DNA of 64,000 bases from Mixta sp. Marseille-Q2659 (lineage in GTDB: Bacteria; Pseudomonadota; Gammaproteobacteria; Enterobacterales; Enterobacteriaceae): the NCBI RefSeq assembly GCF_940807255.1, contig NZ_CALNWY010000021.1, positions 1 through 64,000 of the forward strand, written 5' to 3'. Positions within the stretch are counted from its first letter, which is position 1. Each line of letters opens with the position of its first letter. Shown here piece by piece: positions 10,692 through 21,930 of this stretch. The notes under the pieces were generated by a model, which was not told the DNA's origin, made no database searches, and worked only from the letters and a program-made list of their open reading frames with translations. The translations under genes were made by a program, and so were the position numbers.

Positions 10692-12493
10692 CGGCTGGCA
10701 TTTGAAGAATTCTCATTTTGTACCAGCGCAATCAGCGTACAGGGCGCCTCTGGCGGCGCCGAATTGCCTAAAATCTCCAGCTTTCCGCTCTCTTTTAACG
10801 CAAACAGCGGAATTACGCCGGGATGCTTTTCCAGATAATCGAGCCAGCCAAAATTTTCCGTCAGCTGGGTGGCTTTGATAATGGCGCCCTTTGCCAACAG
10901 CGCGCTGAGGTGGGAATAGGTTTGCTCGGCGCCGAAGAGAGTTTCATGGCGGCGGAAACGCGGGCTTTCGGTATCGCGCCGGCCCGCCAGCGTAGAGCCG
11001 GAACGGATAGAGGCGACTTTGCCCGCGCCGAAAATATGGCTGAAGTGATAAACGCCCAGCGCGTTTTGATGGCGATTCGGCGAAAGCGCCAGTACCTGGG
11101 CAATATCGCTCAGATCAAGGTAGTTCTCCGCATGTTCCGACCAGGCATTGCCGTAATAAGCTGGGATGCCGTCCATGCGCGCCTGACGATAATATTCCCA
11201 ACTGCTGTCGGTGAGCATCACCGGAATATTGAGCCGCTGAAGCGCCAGCGCCAGCGCGCGCGCCACGGCGTTAGCGCCGATAATCAGCACGCCGCGCGGT
11301 TTTTGTTGCTGAACGCGCAACCAGCGGGCAAAGGGCGCGCTGGTCAGGCTCTGCAATACCACGGTGCCGATAATTATCGCAAACACCACCGTGACCAGAC
11401 GATCCGCCTGCTGATAGCCGCTGCGCGCCAGCGTCAGGGCAAACAGCGAACTCACCGCCGCCGCCACAATGCCGCGCGGCGCAATCCAGCTCAACAGCAC
11501 GCGGTCGCGCCAGTGCAGCGATAAGCCCCAGGTCGAAAAGGCGATACAGAGCGGCCGGGCGATAAACTGTACCACCAGCAGTACCGCTATCAGCGGCCAG
11601 CCCAGCGCCAGCAGCGCATGAATATCGAGCCGCGCGGCCAGAATAATAAACAGGCCGGAAATCAGCAGCGCCGACAGCTCCTCTTTAAAGGCGATAATGT
11701 CGCGTAAATCGACGTCGCGCATATTCGCCAGCCAGATGCCCATCACGGTTACGGTCAGCAAGCCTGATTCGTCCGCCAGCGCATTAGAAACGCCGAAGGT
11801 AGTCAGCACAATCGCCAGCACGCCAAAATTTTGCAGGTAGCCCGGCAGCCAGACGCGTTTTAGCGCCACGCCCAACAGCCAGCCGGCCAGCGCGCCGACG
11901 CTCAATCCGACTGCCGCCGTTACGCCTAGCGTCCAGAGCAAATGCGATAACGATTCAGCATGCTGACGCAGCACAATGAATTCAAATACCAGCAGGGTAA
12001 AAATAGCGCCCACTGGATCGATGACGATGCCTTCCCAGCGCAGAACCTGATTAATCGCGGCATTGGGGCGCACGACGCGCATTAGCGGTGCAATCACCGT
12101 TGGGCCGGTAACCACCGTTACCGCGCCAACCAGCGCCGCCAGTTCCGGCGGAAAATCCAGCAGCAGCCAGCAGGCGAGGCTGATAATGACAAAAGTGATC
12201 GGCATCCCAATGACTATCAGGTTGCGCACCACGCCGCCGAGACCGCGAATTTCATCGATGCGCAGCGTTAGCGCGCCTTCGAAAAGAATAATGGCGACCG
12301 ACAGCGAAACCAGCGGGAACAGTAGATCGCCGAACAGCGCATCAGGCTGCAAAACATGGGTTATCGGGCCCAGTATGATTCCGAAAACCAACAGCGGTAA
12401 AATCGCTGGAAGCCGCAGTAACCAGGCGATCCACTGGGCTATCAGCGAGCTGAAGCCAATGATCACCAGTAATAACGGAGCAGAGAGCGGCAT
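10688..12493 (-). CDS. CPA1-family cation:proton antiporter with RCK (TrkA-N) domain
   Basis: 601-residue inner-membrane protein. Residues 1-390 are about twelve hydrophobic helices with the NhaP/KefB-type core (EGIVIDPVGAIFTLL, SWIAPRGIVAAAVSSLF). The remainder is soluble and begins with a Rossmann-like GVLIIGANAVARALA, a nucleotide-binding regulatory module. It probably exchanges Na+ or K+ for protons. An upstream TTG is possible, but ATG 12493 has AAGGA ten bases before it. E. coli has no such gene between lysC and pgi. Family is certain, ion unknown. Confidence 0.85.
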   Translation of the reverse strand: MPLSAPLLLVIIGFSSLIAQWIAWLLRLPAILPLLVFGIILGPITHVLQPDALFGDLLFPLVSLSVAIILFEGALTLRIDEIRGLGGVVRNLIVIGMPITFVIISLACWLLLDFPPELAALVGAVTVVTGPTVIAPLMRVVRPNAAINQVLRWEGIVIDPVGAIFTLLVFEFIVLRQHAESLSHLLWTLGVTAAVGLSVGALAGWLLGVALKRVWLPGYLQNFGVLAIVLTTFGVSNALADESGLLTVTVMGIWLANMRDVDLRDIIAFKEELSALLISGLFIILAARLDIHALLALGWPLIAVLLVVQFIARPLCIAFSTWGLSLHWRDRVLLSWIAPRGIVAAAVSSLFALTLARSGYQQADRLVTVVFAIIIGTVVLQSLTSAPFARWLRVQQQKPRGVLIIGANAVARALALALQRLNIPVMLTDSSWEYYRQARMDGIPAYYGNAWSEHAENYLDLSDIAQVLALSPNRHQNALGVYHFSHIFGAGKVASIRSGSTLAGRRDTESPRFRRHETLFGAEQTYSHLSALLAKGAIIKATQLTENFGWLDYLEKHPGVIPLFALKESGKLEILGNSAPPEAPCTLIALVQNENSSNASR

Positions 12494-12673
12494 AAAAATT
12501 TTTCCTTTCAAGGGTAAGAATCGTCATACTGAAATACCTGGCGGCCATCATTGCCGCAGCCTGAATTATAATGAGTCCCGGGCAAAGGGTGAGAAAATGC
12601 CAGCGAGCGCTCACCGCTTCGATAGTCGTAACCTGTTGCAGGAAAAGGAAAGTGAGTCACGGTCAACAGGTAA

Positions 12674-14368
<1,695 letters not shown>

Positions 14369-14387
14369 GCGAAGCCGGTCTAAAACA

Positions 14388-14412
14388 GGGCGCCCTGCGG
14401 GGCGCCTTTTTT
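14388..14412 (+). terminator. Terminator of pgi
   Basis: GGCGCCC/GGGCGCC stem (14389-14395 with 14400-14406) followed by six T residues, 20 bases after the pgi stop. Confidence 0.9.
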
Positions 14413-14926
14413 ATGAGGTGGTCAAAGAGGCTATTATCAGAAACTATTTTTGCGACTGCTGTGGCGTTTTCGTTGCTGAATAGTAGCGAAACTGATTATT
14501 TTGCTCTAAGCATTTTCTTAAAATGTCGATTAGCGCCGAAAATTAACGCAGGATTAGTCCTAAACGGCTCTGGTTAAAATTGGGTCTAAAAAGAAAGAGT
14601 TAACAACTTAATTATTTGAAAATAAAACATAATAATGAAATTAATAGTTTAAAAATTACTTTATTAGGTTAATATTCATTCAAAAATCATATGAAATTAA
14701 AATAATCTAATTTTCCTCATTTAATTGGCATTATATTTTATTAATTTGATGTTATTTAGTTTTAAAAAGAACAAATATTTATTTTATCCAGCATAAAACA
14801 CCACAAAAAACGTCCTGCCTGCTGCCCTCTTTATATCCTGATTTCTGGTAATTTGTTGCCCTATACTGGAGCCGCCTGAAACCATCCAGGCAGATAATCC
14901 ATTCATTTCATGAAGGAAACTTCAGT
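14413..14926 (+). other. AT-rich gene-free leader before yjbE
   Basis: 514 bases with no plausible gene. From about 14570 to 14800 it is strikingly A+T rich (long runs of TTAAT/AAATA), unlike the GC-rich neighbours, and resembles an H-NS-silenced promoter region. It holds the candidate RcsB site at 14549-14562. AAGGAA lies ten bases before the yjbE start. Confidence 0.8.
14549..14562 (+). promoter_or_regulatory. Candidate RcsB/RcsAB box upstream of yjbE
   Basis: CAGGATTAGTCCTA contains the dyad AGGA-TTAG-TCCT and agrees at 10 of 14 positions with the RcsAB consensus TAAGAATATTCCTA. The E. coli yjbEFGH operon is activated by the Rcs phosphorelay. The site lies about 365 bases before yjbE, which is far for direct activation unless the promoter is also far upstream. 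Confidence 0.5.
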
Positions 14927-15175
14927 ATGAAAAAAATCGTTTGTGCCACAGCGGCTGCGCTGTTTCTGGCCTCAGGTTCGGCTGCATTTGCCGCTCCGGT
15001 TGAAGCTGGTGCCGCAGCGGGTGCTGAAGCGGGAGCTATCTCCGCCGGCAGCACCACCGCCGTGGGTATCGGCGCCGTCGGCGCGCTGTTAGGTGTCGGT
15101 TTAGCGGCATCCGGCGGCGGCGATGGAACCAATACCGGTACCACCACCACGACAACGACCAGTACCACCCGCTAA
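14927..15175 (+). CDS. yjbE: Exopolysaccharide operon small exported protein YjbE
   Basis: 82-residue precursor with a clear signal peptide (MKKIVCATAAALFLASGSAAFA), then an Ala/Gly/Ser-rich stretch and a C-terminal run of threonines. The composition, the ASGGGDG motif and the Thr tail match E. coli YjbE. Molecular role is unknown. It is the first gene of yjbEFGH, which drives production of an extracellular polysaccharide, and is separated from yjbF by a hairpin that may raise its own expression. Confidence 0.88.
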   Translation: MKKIVCATAAALFLASGSAAFAAPVEAGAAAGAEAGAISAGSTTAVGIGAVGALLGVGLAASGGGDGTNTGTTTTTTTSTTR

Positions 15176-15191
15176 GGCGGTTTTTAATCAT

Positions 15192-15216
15192 AACCACACG
15201 CCCGTGTGGTTATTTT
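15192..15216 (+). terminator. Attenuator-like hairpin between yjbE and yjbF
   Basis: Stem AACCACAC/GTGTGGTT (15192-15199 with 15204-15211) followed by ATTTTC. It is probably a partial terminator that gives more yjbE than yjbFGH transcript. Confidence 0.65.
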
Positions 15217-15249
15217 CTGATTTGGCAGACTTCACACAGGGATACACAG

Positions 15250-15897
15250 GTGCGCCATATTCCATTGCTGTTTCTTTGCCTGCTGCTGCAAGCGTGTACA
15301 ACAACGCAACAGGGGCTGGTTGATACCGCGAAGCTGGCGGTCATGGGCCCGGACGATGTGACCGTTGCGGATGAAGAGATAGCCTCCTTACCGTACGCCA
15401 GCATGTATTTACGCATTAATGACGGTCAGCGCATCTTCCTGGTGCTGGGCTATGCCGAAAACGGCCAGCAAAAATGGATAACGCAGGATCGGGCGATGCT
15501 GGTAACGCAAAACGGGCGTCTGGTTAAAACTCTGGGGCTGAGCGATCACCTGCTGGAAGTGAGTAATCTGGCGCAGGACCCGCTGGCGCATCCGCTGCAA
15601 CTTCGTGATGACGCAGGCTGGACGCGCATAATGAGCTGGACGGAAAACGGTCAACTGCGTTCGGCCACGCTCACTTCGCGCTTCAGTCGTGGTCGGGATG
15701 AGGTGCTGAAACTTGGCGGCCATGAGATTGCCTGCCGCGTCTGGCATGAAACCATCACCAGCGCGGCAAACGGTGCCGAATGGCAAAACACCTTCTGGAT
15801 TGACGCCCTGAGCGGCGAAATCCGTCAGAGCGCGCAGCGGGTGGGAGCGGATACGCTGCCGGTTGAAATCACCATTCTGAAGCCAGCCAAATCATGA
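15250..15897 (+). CDS. yjbF: YjbF/GfcB-family lipoprotein
   Basis: 215 residues with a lipoprotein signal ending LLLQAC; Cys16 would be acylated, and the protein is probably held at the outer membrane. It matches the YjbF (GfcB) family of polysaccharide export operons. GTG 15250 is preceded by AGGGA at a spacing of seven and starts directly before the hydrophobic signal core. The stop overlaps the yjbG start by four bases (ATGA), indicating translational coupling. Confidence 0.88.
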   Translation: MRHIPLLFLCLLLQACTTTQQGLVDTAKLAVMGPDDVTVADEEIASLPYASMYLRINDGQRIFLVLGYAENGQQKWITQDRAMLVTQNGRLVKTLGLSDHLLEVSNLAQDPLAHPLQLRDDAGWTRIMSWTENGQLRSATLTSRFSRGRDEVLKLGGHEIACRVWHETITSAANGAEWQNTFWIDALSGEIRQSAQRVGADTLPVEITILKPAKS

Positions 15898-16634
15898 AAA
15901 AGATGCACTTTTTAGCGGGCCTGGTTGCCTGCCTGTCATTTAACGCGCTGGCGGATAGCCAGGTTACCGTTTACTACCCTGATTCAGCGCAAACAGCCGT
16001 GGTCAGCCATGCGCAGACGCTGTCGCAGCTGCTTGCCAGTCCGGCGTTGGCGAATCGTAGCTGGTGGCCCGGCACGGTTATTGCGGAGCCGCTGGCGACG
16101 GCAGCGGCGCAACAGCAGTACCAGCAAACGCTGGCGCGGTTGCGCGCCTGGACAGCCAGCGAGGAGGGCGAGCGGGCGGCGGCGATCAATGCCGTTATTC
16201 AGCAGCTGACGCCGGTGCGGGTGACCGGACGGCAGTTCACCTCGCTCGATCCTGACTGGATCCGCCTGCGCCCTGAAGCGAATCGTCGGCTGGAGGGAGA
16301 ATACAGCCTGTATACCCTGCAACGGCCCGACAGCATTATGTTGCTGGGCGCTATCGCCGGTAGTGGCAAAGCTGCATGGCAACCGGGGCGCGATACGCGT
16401 GATTATCTGGCCGGTCATGCACGTCTGAGCGGCGCGGAACGCAATATCGCGATCGTTATCGCGCCTGACGGATCTACTCAGGAAGCGCCGGTCGCTTACT
16501 GGAACCATCGTCACGTGGAAGTCGCGCCGGGCAGCATCATTTACCTCGGCTTTTCTTCCTGGGCGCTGCCGGACGAATACCGTGACCTTAACCAGCAAAT
16601 CATCTCTGTTTTGACGCACCGGATCCCTGACTGA
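15894..16634 (+). CDS. yjbG: YjbG/GfcC-family periplasmic capsule protein
   Basis: 246-residue protein with a signal peptide cleaved near NALA-DSQV. The central [20 protein letters not shown] segment and the late [10 protein letters not shown] region are typical of GfcC-like proteins of capsule and exopolysaccharide operons, which are thought to handle polysaccharide in the periplasm. It is coupled by overlaps to yjbF and yjbH (one base, TGATG). Biochemical activity unknown. Confidence 0.87.
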   Translation: MKKMHFLAGLVACLSFNALADSQVTVYYPDSAQTAVVSHAQTLSQLLASPALANRSWWPGTVIAEPLATAAAQQQYQQTLARLRAWTASEEGERAAAINAVIQQLTPVRVTGRQFTSLDPDWIRLRPEANRRLEGEYSLYTLQRPDSIMLLGAIAGSGKAAWQPGRDTRDYLAGHARLSGAERNIAIVIAPDGSTQEAPVAYWNHRHVEVAPGSIIYLGFSSWALPDEYRDLNQQIISVLTHRIPD

Positions 16635-18726
16635 TGAAAACAAAAATGCTTCTCAGCCTGCTCGCTGTGTCCGTCGCGTCTGCCTGTCAGGCTCAGGCGG
16701 CGACCTGGGGCGAACCCATTGGCCCGTCACAATCAGATTTCGGCGGCGTCGGCCTGATGCAGGTGCCAACGGCGCGCATGGCGAAAGAGGGCGAATTCAG
16801 CCTTAACTACCGTGATAACGATCAGTATCGTTTCTATTCCGCATCGCTGATGCTGTTTCCCTGGCTGGAAACTACCGTGCGCTATACCGATGTACGCACG
16901 CGCCTTTACAGCCGGGTTGAAGGCTTTAGCGGTGATCAAAGCTATAAAGACAAAGCCTTCGATCTGAAGCTGCGGCTGTGGCAGGAAGGCTACTGGCTGC
17001 CGGAAGTGGCCGTAGGAACGCGCGATCTGGGCGGGACCGGACTGTTCGACAGCGAATATCTGGTCGCCACCAAAGCCTGGGGACCGCTCGATTTTACGCT
17101 GGGAATCGGCTGGGGCTACCTTGGCAACAGCGGTAATATCAAAAACCCGTTCTGCTCTTATGACGATAAATTCTGTCATCGTCGTACCGGTTTCGGATCG
17201 GCGGGATCGGTAAACGGCGACGATCTCTTTAAAGGCCCGGCATCGATCTTCGGCGGTATCGAATACCAGACGCCGTGGCAGCCGCTGCGTCTGAAACTGG
17301 AGTATGAAGGCAACGATTATCAGGGCGACTATGCCGGCCGTCTGGAACAGCGTAGCAAGGTCAACGTGGGGGCGATTTATCGTCTGACCGACTGGGCCGA
17401 CATTAATGCCAGCTACGAGCGCGGCAATACCTTCACCTTCGGCTTTACGCTGCGCACCAATTTCAATGCGCTGCATACCAACCATCTCGACAGTAAAAAA
17501 CCGAGCTATCAGCCTAATCCGCAGCCGGAAATCCTGCAGCATACGGTAGCGGCCAACCAGCTGACGCAGCTGAAATATAACGCCGGGCTGGATGCGCCAA
17601 ATCTGCAGGTTAAAGATCGCACGCTCTACGTGACCGGTGAGCAATATAAGTACCGCGATACGCAGGAAGGCGTTGACCGCGCAAATATCATTTTGATGAA
17701 TAACCTGCCGGAGAATATCGATACGTTGCGCGTTACCCAAACGCGCTACAACCTGCCGCAGGTCACCACCGAAACCCGCGTTAGCAGCCTGCGCCAGCAG
17801 CTGGAAGGCTATCCGCTGGGGCACGAGCAGCCGCTGGAACAGCGCCGCATCGATCCGGTCGATCCGGGCAAAACCGAGCAGGGTTACTATATCGAAAAAG
17901 GGCGCTTCAGCTACGGCCTCTCGCCGGTACTGAATCAGTCGGTCGGCGGCCCGGAAAGCTTTTATATGTATCAGGCGGGCGTCAACGCCAATGCCGATTA
18001 CTGGCTGACGCAGCATCTGCTGGTGGGCGGCGGCGTGTTTGCCAACCTCGCCAACAACTACGACAAATTCAACTACGACGGTCGCCCAATCGACTCCTCG
18101 CTACCGCGCGTGCGCACCCATATCCGCGACTATGTGAAAAATAACGTCTACGTGAATAACCTACAGGCGAACTGGTTCCAGTCATTTGGCAACGGCTTTT
18201 ATGGTCAGATGTACGGTGGTTATCTGGAGACGATGTACGGCGGCGTGGGCGCTGAAGTGCTGTACCGTCCGCTCGATGCCAGCTGGGCAGTGGGCGTCGA
18301 TGCCAACTACGTGAAGCAGCGTGACTGGGACAACATGATGAAGTTCACCAACTACAAGGTGCCGACCGGTCATCTGACCGCTACTGGCAGCCGTGGTTTA
18401 TGAACAACGTGCTGGTGAAAATGAGCGTCGGCGAATACCTGGCGAAAGATAAGGGCGGTACCATCGACGTCTCGAAACGCTTCGACAGCGGCGTAACCGT
18501 CGGCGCGTACGCCACCTTAACCAACGTCTCCGGCGATGAGTATGGCGAAGGTGACTTTACCAAAGGTTTTTATATTTCGGTGCCGATGGATCTGTTCACT
18601 GTCACCCATAACCGTGGCCGCGCTCAGGTTAACTGGACACCGCTGACGCGCGACGGCGGCCAGATGCTGGGCCGTAAATATCAGCTGTACGATATGACCA
18701 GCGATCGCGATATTCATTTCCGCTAA
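16634..18726 (+). pseudogene. yjbH: yjbH, outer-membrane exopolysaccharide protein, split by a one-base frameshift
   Basis: The first frame (16634-18403) encodes 589 residues, with signal peptide and beta-rich body, up to KVPTGHLTA, then reads out of frame into TGSRGL and stops. The second frame (from 18400) carries the last 108 residues ending DRDIHFR. E. coli YjbH reads HLTAYWQPW at the junction. Inserting one base at about 18381 (CTAC to CCTAC) restores YWQPW and a 697-residue protein, against 698 in E. coli. Either a real -1 mutation that removes the last strands, or a sequencing error. Confidence 0.9.
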
Positions 18727-18751
18727 CCGCATCATTGCTTATCATTTGCTC

Positions 18752-18783
18752 AACGCCCTGGCTTTTGTCAGGGCGTTTTTTTT
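18752..18783 (+). terminator. Terminator of the yjbEFGH operon
   Basis: Nine-base stem AACGCCCTG/CAGGGCGTT (18752-18760 with 18769-18777) running into eight T residues, shortly after the yjbH stop. Confidence 0.92.
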
Positions 18784-18796
18784 ACGCTGGCTATAC

Positions 18797-18832
18797 TGTG
18801 ATCCTGGTCACATTCTGTCATGATGCTGATAC
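18797..18832 (+). promoter_or_regulatory. CRP site and candidate Pho box before psiE
   Basis: TGTGATCCTGGTCACA (18797-18812) is a perfect TGTGA-N6-TCACA CRP operator. Right after it, CTGTCAT (18815-18821) plus a weaker CTGATAC (18826-18832) form a one-and-a-half Pho box. E. coli psiE is reported to be PhoB-activated and CRP-repressed, which fits this layout. Confidence 0.75.
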
Positions 18833-18872
18833 GGCATTCGCCGGAAACATCGCATCGCAAAGGATACGAATA

Positions 18873-19271
18873 ATGATGAGTGGAAAAATTATTGCCGCTG
18901 TTTTGCAGTGGGTATTAAACGTAGGCCTGCTTATTCTGGGCGTTATTTTAATCGTCTTTCTGGGCAAAGAGACGATTCATCTGGCCAATGTATTACTCAA
19001 TACCGGTGAGGCGGCTTCCGCTTATTTGCTAGTGGAAGGTATCGTGATTTGGTTTCTTTATTTCGAGTTCATTGCGCTTATCGTGAAATATTTCCAGTCG
19101 GGCTACCATTTTCCGCTGCGCTATTTCGTCTATATCGGCATTACCGCCATTATTCGCCTGATTGTTGTCGATCATAAAAATCCGTTTGATACGCTCTGCT
19201 ATTCCGCCGCCATTTTAATTCTGGTGGTTACGCTATGGCTGGCGAACAGCAACCGGCTGAAGCGCGAATAA
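18873..19271 (+). CDS. psiE: Phosphate-starvation-inducible membrane protein PsiE
   Basis: Small inner-membrane protein with four hydrophobic helices, 132 residues from ATG 18873. The core [34 protein letters not shown] is nearly identical to E. coli PsiE (136 residues). AGGA lies eight bases before ATG 18873; a second ATG follows at once. The longer open frame to 18735 would run through the yjbH terminator and regulatory sites. Function unknown. E. coli has xylE next; here malG follows directly. Confidence 0.93.
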   Translation: MMSGKIIAAVLQWVLNVGLLILGVILIVFLGKETIHLANVLLNTGEAASAYLLVEGIVIWFLYFEFIALIVKYFQSGYHFPLRYFVYIGITAIIRLIVVDHKNPFDTLCYSAAILILVVTLWLANSNRLKRE

Positions 19272-19294
19272 AAAAAGGCGGCCAACGGGCCGCC
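19270..19294 (-). terminator. Terminator of malEFG
   Basis: GGCGGCC/GGCCGCC stem (19277-19283 with 19288-19294) with an A-run on its left, which is a T-run on the minus strand. The trailer between malG and this hairpin (19324-19369) carries three GGCAA-A/C-rich imperfect repeats. Confidence 0.8.
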
Positions 19295-19371
19295 AGAATA
19301 TACACAGGGAACAACATAGCAGTGGCAATAACAACAAAGGCAACAAAAACAACAATGGCAATAAAAAACGG

Positions 19372-20262
19372 TTAACCCTTCACGCCGCCCGCGGTCAGGC
19401 CGCTAACCAGCCAGCGCTGGGCCAGCAGGAACACCAGCGTAATCGGCAGCGCCGACAGCACCGCGGCGGCGGCAAAATCACCCCACAGATAGTTCTGCGG
19501 ATTCAGATACTGCTGCATCCCAACCGCCAGCGTGTAACTGTTCACATCACGCAATAGCAGCGACGCAACCGGCACTTCCGTCACGGCGGCGATGAAAGAC
19601 AAAATAAATACCACGGCGAGAATCGGCACGGAGAGCGGCAACAGAATCAAGCGGAAAGCCTGCCATGGCGTCGCGCCATCCAGCGCTGCTGCTTCCTCCA
19701 GCGAACCGTCGATGGTTTCAAAATAGCCTTTAATCGTCCAGACGTGTAACGCGATACCGCCGAGGTAGGCAAAGATCAGCCCGGCATGGGTATTCAGGCC
19801 GATAAAAGGAATGTACTGCCCTAAACGGTCGAACAGAGCGTACAGGGCTACCAGCGAAAGTACAGCGGGAAACATCTGAAATATAAGCATTCCTTTCAGC
19901 AGCGTCGCCTTACCGCGAAATCGCATACGAGCAAAAGCATAGGCGCAGGTTGTGGAAAGCGCAACAATACCAATTGCAGTAATGGCCGCCACTTTTACCG
20001 AGTTCCACAGCCACAGCAGCACCGGAAATGGCGGCGGCGTTACGTTGCCGTTTTCATGCGTAACCGACATGCCGAGCGCCAGCTTCCAGTGATCCCAGGA
20101 GATATGCTCCGGCAACAGGCTGCCGATGGCATAGTTGCCGGGACGTAGCGAAATCGCCAGCACCATTAATAGCGGATACATGATCAGCGCGATAAAGCCG
20201 AGCAGCAGCAGGTGCGTAAGCGCCAAGCGCAGCTTTTGTGATTTAGGGGTAACCATCGCCAT
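19372..20262 (-). CDS. malG: Maltose ABC transporter permease MalG
   Basis: Inner-membrane subunit of MalFGK2, 296 residues, six helices. The ABC-permease EAA loop reads [21 protein letters not shown]. The C-terminus GLTAGGVKG is the segment that reaches into the MalE pocket in E. coli. ATG 20262 ([10 protein letters not shown]) matches the E. coli start; the frame continues upstream into malF without need. It follows malF by ten bases in malE-malF-malG. Confidence 0.98.
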   Translation of the reverse strand: MAMVTPKSQKLRLALTHLLLLGFIALIMYPLLMVLAISLRPGNYAIGSLLPEHISWDHWKLALGMSVTHENGNVTPPPFPVLLWLWNSVKVAAITAIGIVALSTTCAYAFARMRFRGKATLLKGMLIFQMFPAVLSLVALYALFDRLGQYIPFIGLNTHAGLIFAYLGGIALHVWTIKGYFETIDGSLEEAAALDGATPWQAFRLILLPLSVPILAVVFILSFIAAVTEVPVASLLLRDVNSYTLAVGMQQYLNPQNYLWGDFAAAAVLSALPITLVFLLAQRWLVSGLTAGGVKG

Positions 20263-20272
20263 GTTTCGCTCC

Positions 20273-21814
20273 TTAATCCGTTTTAATGCGGGTGAAACGC
20301 AGGTTAAACAGCGCCAGCGCGCCAACCAGCAGGAAGATCAGCGTGGCGATTGCCGCTGCCAGGCCGAAGTCCTGTCCGCCGCCGCCTTCAAAGGCGATGC
20401 GCCACGTATAGCTCACCAGCAGATCGGTATAGCCCGCCGGCGTCGTGGTGCCCAGGCGATCCGGGCCGCCGTCGGTCAGCAGCAGAATCAGCACAAAGTT
20501 ATTAAAGTTAAAGGCGAAGCTGGCAATCATCAGCGGCGTCAGCGGTTTGATCAGCAGCGGCAGCGTAATGCGGAAGAAATTCTGCATCGGCGTGGCGCCG
20601 TCCAGCGCTGAGGCTTCGTAGAGATCGTCCGGTATCGCCTTCAGCAGCCCCATACAGAGAATCATCATGTAAGGGTAGCCAAGCCAGGTGTTGACGATAA
20701 CCAGCATGGTGCGCGCCATCGCCGGATCGCTGAACCAGGCGGGTTTAATGCCGAACAGGCCATCGAGCATCATATTGATCTCGCCAAAGCTCTGGTTAAA
20801 CAGCCCTTTAAAGATCAGGATAGAGATAAAAGCGGGCACCGCGTAGGGCAGAATCAGCAGCAGGCGATAAACCGCGCGTCCTTTCAATGCTTCCCACTGC
20901 ATCAGGCAGGCCAGCACCATGCCAACCGCGACGGTCAGGAACACCGTCAGCGCGGCAAAAATCACCGTCCAGATGAAGATAGCGATGAACGGCTGTTGAA
21001 TGCCTTTATCGGTCAGCACGCGCAGGAAATTATCCCAGCCGACGGCGACCGTATAGCCGGGGCTCAGCTTTTCGCTGGTCCACTGCTGGTTAGCATCTTT
21101 GGTTTGCCAGAAGCCGGTATCGTCATTGGGATACCAGATTTTGCCGGTCTGCTTATCGGTCAGCGAGTTATCTTCAGCGAGGCGATAGAGCGGCTGGGTG
21201 CCGGAGAACTGACGCAGCGAACTCATGCGCAGCTGCGTGCCGTCGGGCAGCTGGGCGGTCAGCTGGGAAAGCGCCTGGCGGTTTTTGGTTATGTCGCGCA
21301 GCATAGCGCGTTCGCCTGTTGGCGGTTGCTGCGTTTCGGAAAGAGTAAGTGTTTGCTCACCTTTGCCAGAGAGTGCAAAGGGCGGAGAGATAAAGTGCTT
21401 ACCTGCGCTGTCCAGCTGCAGCCGCCACTGATTATCTGCGGTTGACCAGAGCGAGAATGGATAGCTTTCCCCAGCCTGAAACTGGCGATCCAGCAGAACC
21501 TGACGCGCCCGCTCAAAAGAGAGCTGGTTGGTGCTGCTGTAGTTAGTAAAAGCGATGGCGATAGTACAGGCGAGTGGAAACAGGACAAACAGCACCATGC
21601 CCGCCAGCCCCGGCCAGACGTAGCGCCACGCCTGTGCGCGACGGCGGAAAAAGATCACCAGGCCGCTGCTAAGCAGTATCAATGTAACGATAGCGAACAG
21701 GTATTCGCCCTGAGCATACATCAGGACAACCAGGTAACCGGTTATCATCACACACAGGGCAAGAACCAGCCACTTCAGGGCGTCACGCTGCCACCACAAT
21801 GCGGATTTTGCCAT
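20273..21814 (-). CDS. malF: Maltose ABC transporter permease MalF
   Basis: 513-residue partner of MalG (E. coli 514). It has helices at the N-terminus, the large MalF-specific periplasmic P2 loop (about 90-275), then the permease core with EAA loop [22 protein letters not shown] and the [22 protein letters not shown] segment are typical. The N-terminal 40 residues are the least conserved part. Located between malE and malG in one operon. Confidence 0.98.
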   Translation of the reverse strand: MAKSALWWQRDALKWLVLALCVMITGYLVVLMYAQGEYLFAIVTLILLSSGLVIFFRRRAQAWRYVWPGLAGMVLFVLFPLACTIAIAFTNYSSTNQLSFERARQVLLDRQFQAGESYPFSLWSTADNQWRLQLDSAGKHFISPPFALSGKGEQTLTLSETQQPPTGERAMLRDITKNRQALSQLTAQLPDGTQLRMSSLRQFSGTQPLYRLAEDNSLTDKQTGKIWYPNDDTGFWQTKDANQQWTSEKLSPGYTVAVGWDNFLRVLTDKGIQQPFIAIFIWTVIFAALTVFLTVAVGMVLACLMQWEALKGRAVYRLLLILPYAVPAFISILIFKGLFNQSFGEINMMLDGLFGIKPAWFSDPAMARTMLVIVNTWLGYPYMMILCMGLLKAIPDDLYEASALDGATPMQNFFRITLPLLIKPLTPLMIASFAFNFNNFVLILLLTDGGPDRLGTTTPAGYTDLLVSYTWRIAFEGGGGQDFGLAAAIATLIFLLVGALALFNLRFTRIKTD

Positions 21815-21873
21815 TTCAGGGTCCCTCTGGAACAGATTAAAAGAATACGGGCCAGCCGTAGCATCAGGTAAAA

Positions 21874-21910
21874 TCCGGTCACCTGACGGTATAAACCGCA
21901 GGTGACCGGA
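21874..21910 (-). repeat. Long hairpin between malE and malF
   Basis: A perfect 12-base stem, TCCGGTCACCTG (21874-21885) with CAGGTGACCGGA (21899-21910). A further CGGT/ACCG pairing lies inside it across a one-base bulge, closed by an ATAA loop. No T-run. In E. coli REP elements occupy this gap and stabilise malE mRNA; this structure probably has the same job with a different sequence. Confidence 0.85.
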
Positions 21911-21930
21911 AGCGAAGCGATAGCAAGTCC

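Noticed and set aside
14908..15168. Val/Pro/Ala-rich frame antisense to yjbE
   Set aside because: Low-complexity mirror of the Ala/Gly/Thr-rich YjbE coding sequence.
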